A stretch of DNA of 64,000 nt from contig CAAGGT010000191.1 in assembly GCA_900769465.1 (NCBI GenBank), positions 1-64,000 of the forward strand. Direction: 5' to 3'. This document shows positions 26,409 to 35,650 of the stretch, piece after piece. The notes under the pieces were generated by a model. It worked only from the letters and a program-made list of their open reading frames with translations, was not told the DNA's origin and ran no database searches. Numbering within the stretch: the first letter of the stretch is position 1; each line of letters starts with the position of its first letter. The translations under genes were made by a program, and so were the position numbers. Source of the stretch: Bacteroidaceae bacterium. GTDB lineage: Bacteria > Bacteroidota > Bacteroidia > Bacteroidales > Bacteroidaceae.

Positions 26409-28052
26409 TTACTTGCAGCAGCTGCAACGTGGCTTAATTTGCTTGAAAAAGTCGTTGCCCTTGTCATCAACCAGAATGAACGCAGGGAAATCCTCAACCT
26501 CAATCTTCCAGATAGCCTCCATACCGAGCTCGGGATACTCAACGCACTCGATGCTCTTGATGTTGTTCTGTGCAAGAATGGCTGCAGGACCACCTATTGA
26601 GCCCAGATAGAAACCGCCGTGCTTCTGGCAGGCATCGGTCACCTGCTGGCTGCGGTTACCCTTTGCAAGCATAATCATTGAACCTCCGTTCTCCTGGAAC
26701 AGGTCAACGTAAGAGTCCATACGGCCTGCAGTTGTGGGGCCCATTGAGCCGCAAGGCATACCGGCAGGAGTCTTTGCAGGGCCTGCATAGTAAATTGGAT
26801 GGTCCTTGATGTACTGTGGAAGCCCCTCGCCACGGTCGATGCGCTCTTTGAGCTTTGCGTGAGCGATGTCACGGCCAACGATTATTGTACCGTTGAGTGA
26901 AAGGCGTGTAGCGATAGGATACTGTGAAAGCTGGGCACAAACCTCCTTCATCGGACGATTGAGGTCAACACGTACAATCTCTCCCTCGCCTGCGTTACGC
27001 AAAGCCTCGGGGATGAGTGTTGCCGGTTGGTCATCGAGTTTCTCGATCCAAAGACCGTCCTTGTTGATTTTAGCCTTGATGTTGCGGTCGGCCGAGCAAC
27101 TCACACCCATACCTACAGGGCAGCTTGCACCGTGACGTGGCAGGCGTACCACGCGGATATCGTGTGCAAGGTACTTTCCACCGAACTGTGCGCCAAGACC
27201 AATATTGTGAGCCTCCTTGAGCAACTGTTCCTCGAGTTCTATGTCGCGGAATGCACGACCTGTCTCGTCGCCTGTTGTGGGCAGGTCATCGTAGTAGTGT
27301 GTCGAGGCGAGCTTCACGGTGTGCAGGTTCTTCTCAGCCGATGTGCCACCGATAACGAATGCAATGTGATATGGAGGACAAGCCGCTGTACCCAGACTCT
27401 TCATCTTCTCAACAAGGAATGGAACGAGAGTAGCAGGATTCAACAGAGCCTTTGTCTCCTGGTAGAGATATGTTTTGTTGGCAGAACCACCGCCCTTTGT
27501 AACCATAAGGAACTTGTACTCCATACCCTCGGTAGCCTCAATGTCAATCTGTGCAGGGAGGTTGCACTTTGTGTTCACCTCGTCGTACATATTGAGTGGA
27601 GCGTTCTGGCTGTAACGCAGGTTCTCCTGTGTGTATGTATCGAACACACCGCGTGATAGAGCCTCCTCGTCGCAGAAACCGGTCCACACCTGCTGACCCT
27701 TCTCGCCGTGGATGATTGCTGTACCTGTATCCTGGCACAATGGGAGCTGACCTTTGCAAGCCACCTCGGCGTTGCGCAGGAATGTGAGTGCCACATACTT
27801 GTCGTTGTCGCTTGCCTCGGGGTCGCTGAGGATTTTTGCAACCTGCTCGTTATGAGCGCGGCGAAGCATGAACGATACATCGCGGAAAGCAGTACGTGAC
27901 AAGAGTGTCAAAGCCTCGGGAGTAACTTTAAGGATTGGTTTACCCTCAAACTCGCCCACAGAAACACCCTCTTTTGTCAAGAGATAATACTCTGTTGTGT
28001 CCTTTCCATGCTGGAACATGTGGGCATACTTGAATTCAGGAATTGCTGCCAT
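26409..28052 (-). CDS. fum: Class I (4Fe-4S) fumarate hydratase
   Basis: The 547-residue single-chain enzyme is of the FumA/FumB type. Cluster cysteines are plausible in the segments LPLCQDTGTA, SCPVGMGVSCSADR and MPCGSMGPTTAGRMDSY. It hydrates fumarate to malate, or the reverse in the anaerobic succinate pathway, matching mdh elsewhere in the window. The enzyme class is oxygen-sensitive, in keeping with an anaerobe. The C-terminus ends in a CSCCK motif. It follows hflX after 198 nt containing a long hairpin. Confidence 0.93.
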   Translation of the reverse strand: MAAIPEFKYAHMFQHGKDTTEYYLLTKEGVSVGEFEGKPILKVTPEALTLLSRTAFRDVSFMLRRAHNEQVAKILSDPEASDNDKYVALTFLRNAEVACKGQLPLCQDTGTAIIHGEKGQQVWTGFCDEEALSRGVFDTYTQENLRYSQNAPLNMYDEVNTKCNLPAQIDIEATEGMEYKFLMVTKGGGSANKTYLYQETKALLNPATLVPFLVEKMKSLGTAACPPYHIAFVIGGTSAEKNLHTVKLASTHYYDDLPTTGDETGRAFRDIELEEQLLKEAHNIGLGAQFGGKYLAHDIRVVRLPRHGASCPVGMGVSCSADRNIKAKINKDGLWIEKLDDQPATLIPEALRNAGEGEIVRVDLNRPMKEVCAQLSQYPIATRLSLNGTIIVGRDIAHAKLKERIDRGEGLPQYIKDHPIYYAGPAKTPAGMPCGSMGPTTAGRMDSYVDLFQENGGSMIMLAKGNRSQQVTDACQKHGGFYLGSIGGPAAILAQNNIKSIECVEYPELGMEAIWKIEVEDFPAFILVDDKGNDFFKQIKPRCSCCK

Positions 28053-28149
28053 AGTTTTTGTATGTTAATAGTTAAATGTTATTCGTTTTTGTTTTGTTAA
28101 GTGAATGAATAAAAAGATGCAGTGCACCTTCTATTTTCAGTTCCTGTCA

Positions 28150-28231
28150 TTGACAACATCAACTAATCGCAACCCACGCGGCATCACCTTCAGCGATGCT
28201 TCGCGTGACCTATTGCTGGTGATATTGTCAA
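28150..28231 (-). other. 82-nt interrupted hairpin between hflX and fumarase
   Basis: Five paired blocks nest in order: TTGACAA/TTGTCAA, ATCA/TGAT, GCAA/TTGC, CACGC/GCGTG and GCATC/GATGC, around the loop GCTGAAGGT (minus-strand sense). No T-run follows, so it is not a classic terminator. It lies in the fumarase leader or hflX trailer and could be a regulatory RNA element. Confidence 0.6.
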
Positions 28232-28250
28232 ATGTAAAATCTTACAGTTT

Positions 28251-29516
28251 TCACATTTCACTTTCCTCGTCGTAGGTCTGATAAAGGAAATCATTATAAG
28301 GATACTTTTGCACGTGCAATTCACATACTTTCTTGTAAATGATATCCTTCAAATTTTCAATATTCTGTTTTTCGCGTGCCGAAATGAACAGGCAGTTATC
28401 GGCAAGTTTATTCATCCAAGTTTCCTTTAGTTCATCGAGCGTGATGTTCTCCTTTGTCTTTGGAGTGAGGTCATCTTCCTCTTTCTGCACATAGGTAAAT
28501 GCATCAATCTTGTTGAAAATTACCATCAGAGGTTTGTCGCCGCACTTGAGGTCGGCAAGTGTCTTTTCAACCACCTCAATCTGCTCCTCGAACTCGGGGT
28601 GCGACACATCTACAACGTGCAGCAAAAGGTCGGCCTCGCGCACCTCGTCGAGTGTAGACTTGAACGACTCCACAAGGTCGGTAGGCAACTTGCGGATGAA
28701 ACCTACGGTATCCGAGAGCAGGAACGGCAGGTTCTCGATAATCACCTTGCGCACGGTGGTGTCGAGTGTAGCAAAAAGTTTGTTCTCGGCAAACACCTCG
28801 ATCTTGGCAAGCAGGTTCATCAGCGTCGATTTGCCCACGTTGGTATAACCCACCAGTGCCACGCGAATGAGGCGTCCGCGGTTCTTGCGCTGTATGCTCT
28901 TCTGGCGGTCAATCTGCGAGAGTTGCTCCTTCAAGAGCGACATACGGCCCAGAATTATACGGCGGTCCATCTCGAGCTGTGTCTCACCCGGACCACGCAA
29001 GCCCACGCTACCACCCTTTCCGCTACCGCCACCGGAACCACCACCTTGGCGTTCAAGGTGAGTCCACAGACGTTGCAGACGGGGGAGCATATATTTATAT
29101 TGTGCAAGCTCAACCTGCACCTTTGCGTGTGCTGTCTGTGCGCGCATAGCAAAGATATCCAAGATGAGCGACGTACGGTCGAGAATCTTTATCTTGATTT
29201 CCTTTTCAATGTTGCGTATCTGCTTTGCCGACAGCTCGTCGTCGAAGATAACCATACCAATCTCATCATCAGTATCCTTGAGCATCTCTACATAATCGGC
29301 AATCTCCTTTAGTTTACCTGTACCCACGTATGTCACAGGGTGCGGATGGTCAATGCGCTGTGTAAAGCGCTTAACGACCTCGGCACCGGCTGTCTGCGCA
29401 AGGAACTCGAGTTCGTCGAGATACTCGTTTGTCTTGCGCTCGTTCTGCGTGGCGGTAATCAATCCCACCAGAATGGCGGTCTCCTTCTTAGTTGTCGATA
29501 TAACAAATTCTTTCAT
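28251..29516 (-). CDS. hflX: GTPase HflX
   Basis: The 421-residue protein has the HflX N-terminal domain (with DELEFLAQTAGAEV and HPHPVTYVGTGKLKEI), a helical linker with the glycine-rich SGGGSGKGGSVGLRGPGETQLEMDRR, and a G domain. The G motifs are GYTNVGKST (G1), DTVGFIRKLP (G3) and FNKIDA (G4). HflX splits stalled or stressed 70S ribosomes. The length is typical. The next gene downstream on this strand is fumarase. Confidence 0.95.
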   Translation of the reverse strand: MKEFVISTTKKETAILVGLITATQNERKTNEYLDELEFLAQTAGAEVVKRFTQRIDHPHPVTYVGTGKLKEIADYVEMLKDTDDEIGMVIFDDELSAKQIRNIEKEIKIKILDRTSLILDIFAMRAQTAHAKVQVELAQYKYMLPRLQRLWTHLERQGGGSGGGSGKGGSVGLRGPGETQLEMDRRIILGRMSLLKEQLSQIDRQKSIQRKNRGRLIRVALVGYTNVGKSTLMNLLAKIEVFAENKLFATLDTTVRKVIIENLPFLLSDTVGFIRKLPTDLVESFKSTLDEVREADLLLHVVDVSHPEFEEQIEVVEKTLADLKCGDKPLMVIFNKIDAFTYVQKEEDDLTPKTKENITLDELKETWMNKLADNCLFISAREKQNIENLKDIIYKKVCELHVQKYPYNDFLYQTYDEESEM

Positions 29517-29589
29517 CCAATTATATTTTACGCGAAGATATACAATTTTGCAGAAAAATAGTTATCATTGCATTACAAATATTACAAGA

Positions 29590-30507
29590 ATGAGAAAGAT
29601 ACTGTTCACTCTACTGCTGCTTTCCTTGCCTGTTATGATTAAGGCAACCGGGCAGATGGCCGAAAGACTGTCGATAAATGGAGAATATTGGCAGCTCTAC
29701 TACTGCCCGATAGAAACCGATATGACACTTAGTGAAGAAATAGCAAAAGCCATTGAATTATTGCCCGAAACGATAACCGAAGATAGTATCGAGTGGGTGA
29801 AAGGCCAAAGCACCGCTTTATGGAGAAACTATATTGCAGAATGGGAAATCAAGGACAACAGGTTATTTCTGCGGGAAATCGGAGTTCTATATATTCGGGA
29901 AGTCGGGTACAGATCAGAAGATCACTTTTTTACACTGAATGAAGAGACGCTCAAGGAAATTTTTGCGCCATATTACACATCTGAGGGTATATGCGCTTCG
30001 TGGTTCTGCGACACTATGCGTGCCGGCAGAGGAAAAGAGATTTACTACGAGCACATGGCCTTTGCAAGGCACAACGAGAATGAATGCCTTATAGTTGTAG
30101 ACAACGGTGTAGTCCGGGAGACAACCCAGTACAACAATTACCACAAAGAGGGGATAGTGCCGTTTGATGTTTGCAAAGCACTGGCCGAAAAATTTCCCTG
30201 GGAAAGATTCCCCGAATATGAAGAGACAAGTTTTGTCTTACAATTCAGCGACTACATCATTGACGAAAACGGTATGCTGAAAGATTGCAATGTGCAATGC
30301 ATAAGACCCGATAAGTTTGAGTCAACGACCCAGAAAATCCTTTTGATAAAAGCCGTTAAAGAAATTTTAAAAGGATTGACCCCCTGGCCGGTGTGGTATA
30401 TAAACGGTAAATTTGAAACCAGCTTCCTTAATTGGACTTTCCCCTTAAAGAAAGGAGCCAAAATCCCTGATGACGAATGGGGAACACTGGAGAAATGGAC
30501 ACACTAA
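29590..30507 (+). CDS. Secreted protein of unknown function
   Basis: The 305-residue protein starts with a signal peptide (MRKILFTLLLLSLPVMIKATG). I do not recognise its family. The mature part is acidic and contains a conserved-looking segment FVLQFSDYIIDENGMLKDCNVQC and a C-terminal GLTPWPVWYINGKFETSFLNWTF, which weakly recalls TonB C-terminal-like modules of Bacteroidetes. ATG 29590 is chosen because an in-frame ATG far upstream (29353) runs inside hflX on the other strand. It lies alone between two minus-strand genes. Confidence 0.7.
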   Translation: MRKILFTLLLLSLPVMIKATGQMAERLSINGEYWQLYYCPIETDMTLSEEIAKAIELLPETITEDSIEWVKGQSTALWRNYIAEWEIKDNRLFLREIGVLYIREVGYRSEDHFFTLNEETLKEIFAPYYTSEGICASWFCDTMRAGRGKEIYYEHMAFARHNENECLIVVDNGVVRETTQYNNYHKEGIVPFDVCKALAEKFPWERFPEYEETSFVLQFSDYIIDENGMLKDCNVQCIRPDKFESTTQKILLIKAVKEILKGLTPWPVWYINGKFETSFLNWTFPLKKGAKIPDDEWGTLEKWTH

Positions 30508-30513
30508 AAAGCC

Positions 30514-31647
30514 TTACATTATCATAGCCCTGTAACACCCTCCGGCAACAGCTTTGACAAGGCCTTTCATCTCCATCTCAAAAAGCAACGGCAGCAGCTT
30601 GTTTATTGGGATGTTCAACTGCACAACCATCTGGTTCACCTGCAGGCCGTCACTGCTGTCGCGCAAGGCTGTCATTACAGCAGTTTCCTCGGGCGAGAGG
30701 TCGGGGAACAGTTCGGTCTGCAAATCACCGGCACTCTTTTTTGCGGTGGCAACATCCCAGTTCATCGCCTCTATAAAATCGTATGCACTTGTTATAAGCG
30801 CAGCCCTGTTGCGGCTCACAAGTTCGTTGCACCCTTGTGAATACTGGTCGTTGACACGACCGGGGAAAGCAAAGCAGTCACGGTCATAACCCAAAGCGAG
30901 CGAAGCTGTGATGAGCGAACCGCCCTTTGATGCAGACTCTACCACAACAGTAGCATCGGCCATACCGGCAACAATCCTATTGCGCTGCACAAAGTTTGAG
31001 GGGAAAGAGTTTGTCCCGCTCATAAATTCGGTGAGCAGACCACCGTTCTCAAGCATTTGCTTTGCTGTGGTGCGGTGCGCTCCGGGGTATATGCGGTCGA
31101 GGCCGTGCGCCAACACACCGACTGTAGGCAAGCCGGCATTCAGTGCTGCGCGATGCGCGCAGACATCGATTCCGTACGCCAGACCGCTGACAACAAGTGT
31201 ACCAGGCACCAAACGAGCAAGGTCGGCAACAAAATTTTCACACAAAGCCTTGCCATATTCGCTTGCGTGGCGCGTGCCCACAATGGAGACGATGCGACGG
31301 GCATTCAGGTCGGCATTACCGAGCGAATGCAGTACCAGAGGAGCATCGACACATTCGGCAAGGCGGCAAGGATAAGCTTCATCGCCGTAGCAGATGAGTT
31401 TAATACCCTTCGACTCTATGAACTCCATCTCCTTTTCGGCAAGCTCCACAAATGAGCGGTCGCACAACAGTTCACGTAGACGGGGCGATGCAGCCGGCAC
31501 GATATTGCATATATCGGCGGCATTCTCTAACAGCTCCTTTGCGCCGCCCACCGTTTCAATGAGTTCCCTTATAAGAGCAAGTTGCGGCACCTGCACCCGC
31601 GAGAGTGCAAGCATCGCAACTTGCCTGTTATGTATATATGCAGCCAC
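30514..31647 (-). CDS. dprA: DNA processing protein DprA (Smf)
   Basis: The 377-residue protein has the DprA Rossmann core, including IVGTRHASEYG, SGLAYGIDVCAHRAAL, GVLAHGLDRIYP, FVQRNRIVAGMA and SKGGSLITASLAL, plus a C-terminal winged-helix domain. DprA loads RecA onto incoming single-stranded DNA in transformation; in Bacteroidales its role is less clear. The apparent start is GTG at 31647, 4 nt after the TPR gene stop, and fits translational coupling. A later ATG at 31614 is possible. Confidence 0.9.
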   Translation of the reverse strand: MAAYIHNRQVAMLALSRVQVPQLALIRELIETVGGAKELLENAADICNIVPAASPRLRELLCDRSFVELAEKEMEFIESKGIKLICYGDEAYPCRLAECVDAPLVLHSLGNADLNARRIVSIVGTRHASEYGKALCENFVADLARLVPGTLVVSGLAYGIDVCAHRAALNAGLPTVGVLAHGLDRIYPGAHRTTAKQMLENGGLLTEFMSGTNSFPSNFVQRNRIVAGMADATVVVESASKGGSLITASLALGYDRDCFAFPGRVNDQYSQGCNELVSRNRAALITSAYDFIEAMNWDVATAKKSAGDLQTELFPDLSPEETAVMTALRDSSDGLQVNQMVVQLNIPINKLLPLLFEMEMKGLVKAVAGGCYRAMIM

Positions 31648-31651
31648 CTTG

Positions 31652-33355
31652 TTACTTGAGAATGTTGCAGAAGGTACTATCCTTTACATATTTTGCAAAC
31701 TCCAAGTCACCCATAGCCTTCTTTGCCAGTGAGGGATCGAGCTCAACAGCCTTCTTCAAGCCATCGTACACAAAGGCCACATTCGATGTACGCGCACCAA
31801 GCACCGCCTTGATGTAATGGGTCATTGCATCGGGGTTCTCCATCTCCTCAAGGGTTTCACGCGCCGCAACATAGTTCTTGTTGAGTACCTGTGCCAACAA
31901 TGCACTGTTGGTATTCTTCCCCTTCAGCAATGCTGCTGCACGGCCATACTCGCCCTGAGCTATATAAAGGTTACCCAATGCCTCGTCACCGGCCTTTGCA
32001 TCGGCACCCTTTGCCATATATGCCTCGGCCTCGGCAACATTGCCTTCGAGCAACTCAAGATATCCCTGGTTGACCATAACCTCGGGGGCAGCCTTTGCAA
32101 CACTCGCCGCCTTTGCAAAATAACTTGCCGCAGTGCTGTAGTCGCCCTTGTTATAAGCCATCACACCAAGATTGTTGTATGCGCGATAGTCGTTAGGATA
32201 GAGTTTTATTGCAGTGTTGAAGATATCGGCCTGCTCCGCCTCATCCTCGGTAAGGATTGAGGAGTAAAGAATCTCCTCGAGCGACAGCTCTGCAGGATTC
32301 TCGGCATACTGTTCCTTTATCTGGTCATCGGAACGTCCGATTATCTGGTAGTTCAGAGTCACACGTGCGCGGCGCAATTTTGGCAGGATTTCATCGGCAA
32401 GTTCTGCGTATACCGATGAAATGTTCTTGATCTGCTGCTCACGCTCCTCGGGGTCGTTGTACATTGAAAGCAGACGAAGGATAAGTTCCTTGTCGGGCAG
32501 GTTCGACTGTGATATCAGTTCCTTGAAGCCCTCCCAGTCCTCGGCTGTGTACTCACTGTCGACATAACCGTCGAGTTTAGCATCCTTGAGCTCCTTTTTC
32601 ATCTGCTTGGCTGTATTCAGTTCACGCACAACGGCAAGACCGTCATTGAGCATCACGCCGCCGTCGGGAGATGCATATGCCGACACCTTTATCTCGTCAA
32701 GCACCTTGTTCTCATAGTCGGTGGCAACATCCTTGAGCGCAGCCCTGAACTCATTCATCTCGGTGCTGTTAAGTTCCGAAGCACGCAGATTTGTCTGCTG
32801 GATAAGGAACATTATATTGGCCTCTTTTGCCTGCTTGATAACACGCTGGAAGGCATCCTCGCCAATAGCGATATTTGCTGTTGCCGCAGTCTGGCGATAG
32901 AGCTGCGATGTAGCGATACAACCGTCGGCAACCTTCACCTCGGGTGCCTCCTTTGTCTTGCCGCCCTTGTTTATTACAAAGCGCAGATAGAGTTCGGCAT
33001 CCTCCATCTCGGGGATGTAGTCATACTGTATCTTCATCTTGAAGCTGCCGCCGTTGCTGTATGAGATTGTACGGTCATTACCGCGTACCTTCTCACCCTG
33101 GAACGTCACAGGTTCCGACATTGCTTCGCCACCCTCATATTTGAGTACCGGAGTAATTGTCAACACCGATTTCTTGTTAAAGAACTTTTCGGGGAAGCGG
33201 CCGTCTATCACTGCAGGAATCTCACTGCCAACCACCTCCAACACGCCCGGAGTGACGGTGAAATACTCCGGTTTCATACTCTTCATCTTTGAGCTGCAAG
33301 AGCTCAACACAACAACAGCTGCCATAACAAGCAGCAAAGATAATTTCTTCAGCAT
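31652..33355 (-). CDS. TPR lipoprotein with OmpA-like segment
   Basis: The 567-residue protein has a lipoprotein signal (LKKLSLLLVMAAVVVLSSC). A beta-rich N-terminal part is followed by a segment resembling an OmpA-like peptidoglycan-binding motif (KVSAYASPDGG...N...VVRE) near residue 245. The C-terminal part contains TPR repeats (e.g. YNNLGVMAYNKGDYSTAASYFAKA). It is probably periplasmic, anchored to a membrane. ATG 33355 fits the promoter at 33425-33455; an earlier in-frame start lies upstream of it. dprA follows after 4 nt. Confidence 0.78.
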   Translation of the reverse strand: MLKKLSLLLVMAAVVVLSSCSSKMKSMKPEYFTVTPGVLEVVGSEIPAVIDGRFPEKFFNKKSVLTITPVLKYEGGEAMSEPVTFQGEKVRGNDRTISYSNGGSFKMKIQYDYIPEMEDAELYLRFVINKGGKTKEAPEVKVADGCIATSQLYRQTAATANIAIGEDAFQRVIKQAKEANIMFLIQQTNLRASELNSTEMNEFRAALKDVATDYENKVLDEIKVSAYASPDGGVMLNDGLAVVRELNTAKQMKKELKDAKLDGYVDSEYTAEDWEGFKELISQSNLPDKELILRLLSMYNDPEEREQQIKNISSVYAELADEILPKLRRARVTLNYQIIGRSDDQIKEQYAENPAELSLEEILYSSILTEDEAEQADIFNTAIKLYPNDYRAYNNLGVMAYNKGDYSTAASYFAKAASVAKAAPEVMVNQGYLELLEGNVAEAEAYMAKGADAKAGDEALGNLYIAQGEYGRAAALLKGKNTNSALLAQVLNKNYVAARETLEEMENPDAMTHYIKAVLGARTSNVAFVYDGLKKAVELDPSLAKKAMGDLEFAKYVKDSTFCNILK

Positions 33356-33424
33356 TATTTTACAGTTTATTGTTCGTTTTGTCGCGCACTGCACACATAT
33401 ATAGACAGTGCCATTATATTGCCA

Positions 33425-33455
33425 CAAAGTTAACGCGACAAATCCAATTATCAAA
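33425..33455 (-). promoter_or_regulatory. Promoter of the TPR lipoprotein-dprA transcript
   Basis: On the minus strand TTTG (33452-33455), exactly 19 nt, then TAACTTTG (33425-33432). It predicts a start near 33418, about 60 nt before the ATG. Confidence 0.75.
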
Positions 33456-33518
33456 GCAAAGGAGGTTGAGTATGACGTGTCATTTCACATTTTTTATAAT
33501 AAGTTGCCACAAGATAAC

Positions 33519-34421
33519 TCATTTGCGGTTGCGGGGGTGATGCAGGATTATCTCCTGACGCAGACGGGCGCGGTCGATGTGCGTGTAGATTTCTGTAGTG
33601 GAAATGCTTTCGTGCCCAAGCATCAGCTGTATCACACGCAGGTTTGCCCCACCTTCGAGCAGATGCGTGGCGAAGGAGTGACGGAATGTATGCGGACTGA
33701 CACTCTTTTTTATGCCCACTCGCGCCACAAGTTCCTTTATGTGATGGAAGACCGTAATGCGCGAAAGAGGTTTCTTCAACCGCTCGCTGATGAATACGTA
33801 GTCCTCGAAGCCACGTTTTATCTGAATCCTGTTGCGGTCCTCGAAATAGGCTTCAAGTTCGGCAATTGCACGCGGTGAAATGGGAACAAGACGCTGCTTG
33901 TCGCCCTTTCCGGTCACGCGTATGAACTGCTCCTTGAAGTAGAGGTCGGACATACGGAGTGAACAGAGCTCCGACACACGCAGGCCACAGCTGTACAACA
34001 CCTCGATCATGGCCCTGTTCCTTTGTCCCTCGTGCGTGGCAAGGTCTATAGCGTTTATTATATCGTCTATCTCCTGCAATGTGAGGACATCGGGCAGATG
34101 CACGCCAATCTTTGGCGAACGGAGCTGCAGGGTGGGGTCTTGGGAGATATATCCGTCGAGTTTCAAGAAAGCGTAGAACGAGCGCAACGATGATATCACA
34201 CGAGCCTGCGAACGCGCATTCACCCCCACATCGGCCATTGCCGCGAGGAACTCACGCAAGCCATCGAGCGTAACGGTGAGCAGGCGGTCGGCATCGCCCA
34301 CAAAAGCCGCAAGTTTGTTCACATCGCCAATGTAGGCCTCAACAGTATTAGGCCGGAGAGATTTCTCCAACTGAAGATGGATGCGGTAACGCAATATGGG
34401 AGAGTGGCTGCTGCGGTTCAT
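33519..34421 (-). CDS. xerD: Tyrosine recombinase XerD
   Basis: The 300-residue recombinase has the core-binding domain (about 5-90) and catalytic domain. The catalytic residues are R148 in CGLRVSEL, K172, H244 and R247 in HTFRHSFATHLLEGGA, H270 in LGHESI and Y279 in TEIYTH. The ATHLLEGGANLRVIQLMLGH block is characteristic of XerD. It partners XerC for dimer resolution at dif. It is monocistronic by orientation, followed 163 nt later by the TPR gene. Confidence 0.92.
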   Translation of the reverse strand: MNRSSHSPILRYRIHLQLEKSLRPNTVEAYIGDVNKLAAFVGDADRLLTVTLDGLREFLAAMADVGVNARSQARVISSLRSFYAFLKLDGYISQDPTLQLRSPKIGVHLPDVLTLQEIDDIINAIDLATHEGQRNRAMIEVLYSCGLRVSELCSLRMSDLYFKEQFIRVTGKGDKQRLVPISPRAIAELEAYFEDRNRIQIKRGFEDYVFISERLKKPLSRITVFHHIKELVARVGIKKSVSPHTFRHSFATHLLEGGANLRVIQLMLGHESISTTEIYTHIDRARLRQEIILHHPRNRK

Positions 34422-34604
34422 TGGGTTAGAGGACTTTCAATATGCGAAAATACAAAAAAAGGTTTGGCTTTGACATTGCACAATGAAATAAATTCCTTTA
34501 TGGCATCAAAAACAGAATGTGAGCCCGGCACATACAAAGACAAGAGCGTGGACGGGATGTCCGCTTTGGACGCAAGTTTCAAACTAAAAAATAAGCAAGC
34601 TTAT

Positions 34605-34635
34605 TTTGTTCTGCCCTCTACTTGCACTATCTTTG
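34605..34635 (+). promoter_or_regulatory. Promoter of the O-methyltransferase-rbfA-lolC/E operon
   Basis: TTTG (34605-34608), exactly 19 nt, then TATCTTTG (34628-34635): a full consensus match. It places the transcription start near 34642, excluding an in-frame upstream ATG at 34606. Confidence 0.8.
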
Positions 34636-34662
34636 CAGTCGGAACAAGAACAGAACGCAGAA

Positions 34663-35298
34663 ATGAGCCTCACCACTCCACTCGACCAATACATTGCCGA
34701 CCACAGCAGCCCCGAGGGCGACTACCTCTACAGGCTGTTCCGTGCCACTCACGTTGAGATACTGGCACCGCAGATGGCATCGGGGCACATACAGGGACGC
34801 TTGCTCAAATTCCTTGTGAAGATGATTCGTCCACGCAGGATATTGGAGATTGGCACATTCACCGGCTATTCGGGACTGTGCATGGCCGAGGGACTTGACG
34901 AGGGCGGCAGGCTATACACCTTTGAAGTTGAGGATGAACTCGAGGATTTCACACGCCGTTGGATAGAGGGTTCACCCTATGCCGACAAAATTGAATTCAT
35001 CATTGGCAATGCGCTTGAGATTGTACCCACATTGGGCGAGAAATTTGACCTGGTATTCATGGACGGCAACAAGCGCGAGTACATAAAGTATTACGAGATG
35101 GCAATGGAGTACCTCAACGATGGCGGTTGGATTCTTGCCGACAACACTCTGTGGGACGGACACGTCATTGACCCCGAAAGACAGGATGCACAGACCAACG
35201 GAGTGAGGGCCTTCAATGACCTTATACGCAATGACGACAGGGTTGAAGTGGTTATTCTGCCGTTGCGTGACGGACTTACGATAATAAGAAAAAAATAA
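34663..35298 (+). CDS. O-methyltransferase (class I, SAM-dependent)
   Basis: This 211-residue protein is of the caffeoyl-CoA/catechol O-methyltransferase-like family. The SAM-binding motif ILEIGTFTGYSGLCMAEGL, the acidic FEVEDELE and the metal-site segment DLVFMDGNK with ADNTLWDGHV are visible. The substrate is not known. It lies just upstream of rbfA, a recurring Bacteroidetes arrangement. It has a clear promoter and begins a three-gene operon. Confidence 0.85.
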   Translation: MSLTTPLDQYIADHSSPEGDYLYRLFRATHVEILAPQMASGHIQGRLLKFLVKMIRPRRILEIGTFTGYSGLCMAEGLDEGGRLYTFEVEDELEDFTRRWIEGSPYADKIEFIIGNALEIVPTLGEKFDLVFMDGNKREYIKYYEMAMEYLNDGGWILADNTLWDGHVIDPERQDAQTNGVRAFNDLIRNDDRVEVVILPLRDGLTIIRKK

Positions 35299-35307
35299 AG
35301 GACAAAT

Positions 35308-35643
35308 ATGGACAGTACAAGACAGAATAAGATTTCACGCCTCATACAGAAAGAATTGAGCGAGATTTTGTTGAGATTACAGAAGGAGACACGCGGTGTA
35401 ATGGTTTCGGTGAGCGCAGTACGCGTAAGCCCCGACCTGGGTATCGCAAAGGCATACCTGAGCGTTTTCCCATCGGAAAAGGGCAACGAGGTTGTAGAAC
35501 ACCTGAATACAAACATCAAGGCCATACGCTTTGAACTCGGGAACAAGGTACGCCACCAGTTGCGCATCATACCAGAAATAAGATTCTACATCGACGATTC
35601 ACTCGACTATATAGAAAACATCGACAAGCTGTTGAAGGAATAA
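35308..35643 (+). CDS. rbfA: Ribosome-binding factor A
   Basis: The 111-residue KH-like protein matches RbfA: RQNKISRLIQKELSEIL, then the VRVSPDLGIAKAYLSVFP strand and PEIRFYIDDSLDY near the end. It assists late 30S maturation at the 16S 5' helix. It is 9 nt after the O-methyltransferase gene and 7 nt before the LolC/E gene. Confidence 0.95.
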   Translation: MDSTRQNKISRLIQKELSEILLRLQKETRGVMVSVSAVRVSPDLGIAKAYLSVFPSEKGNEVVEHLNTNIKAIRFELGNKVRHQLRIIPEIRFYIDDSLDYIENIDKLLKE

Positions 35644-35650
35644 CACCCCA

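Noticed and set aside
28237..28250. Near-palindrome TGTAAAATCTTACA as an operator
   Set aside because: It lies at the hflX stop codon region, 12 of 14 bases match, and no promoter is adjacent; probably chance in AT-rich DNA.
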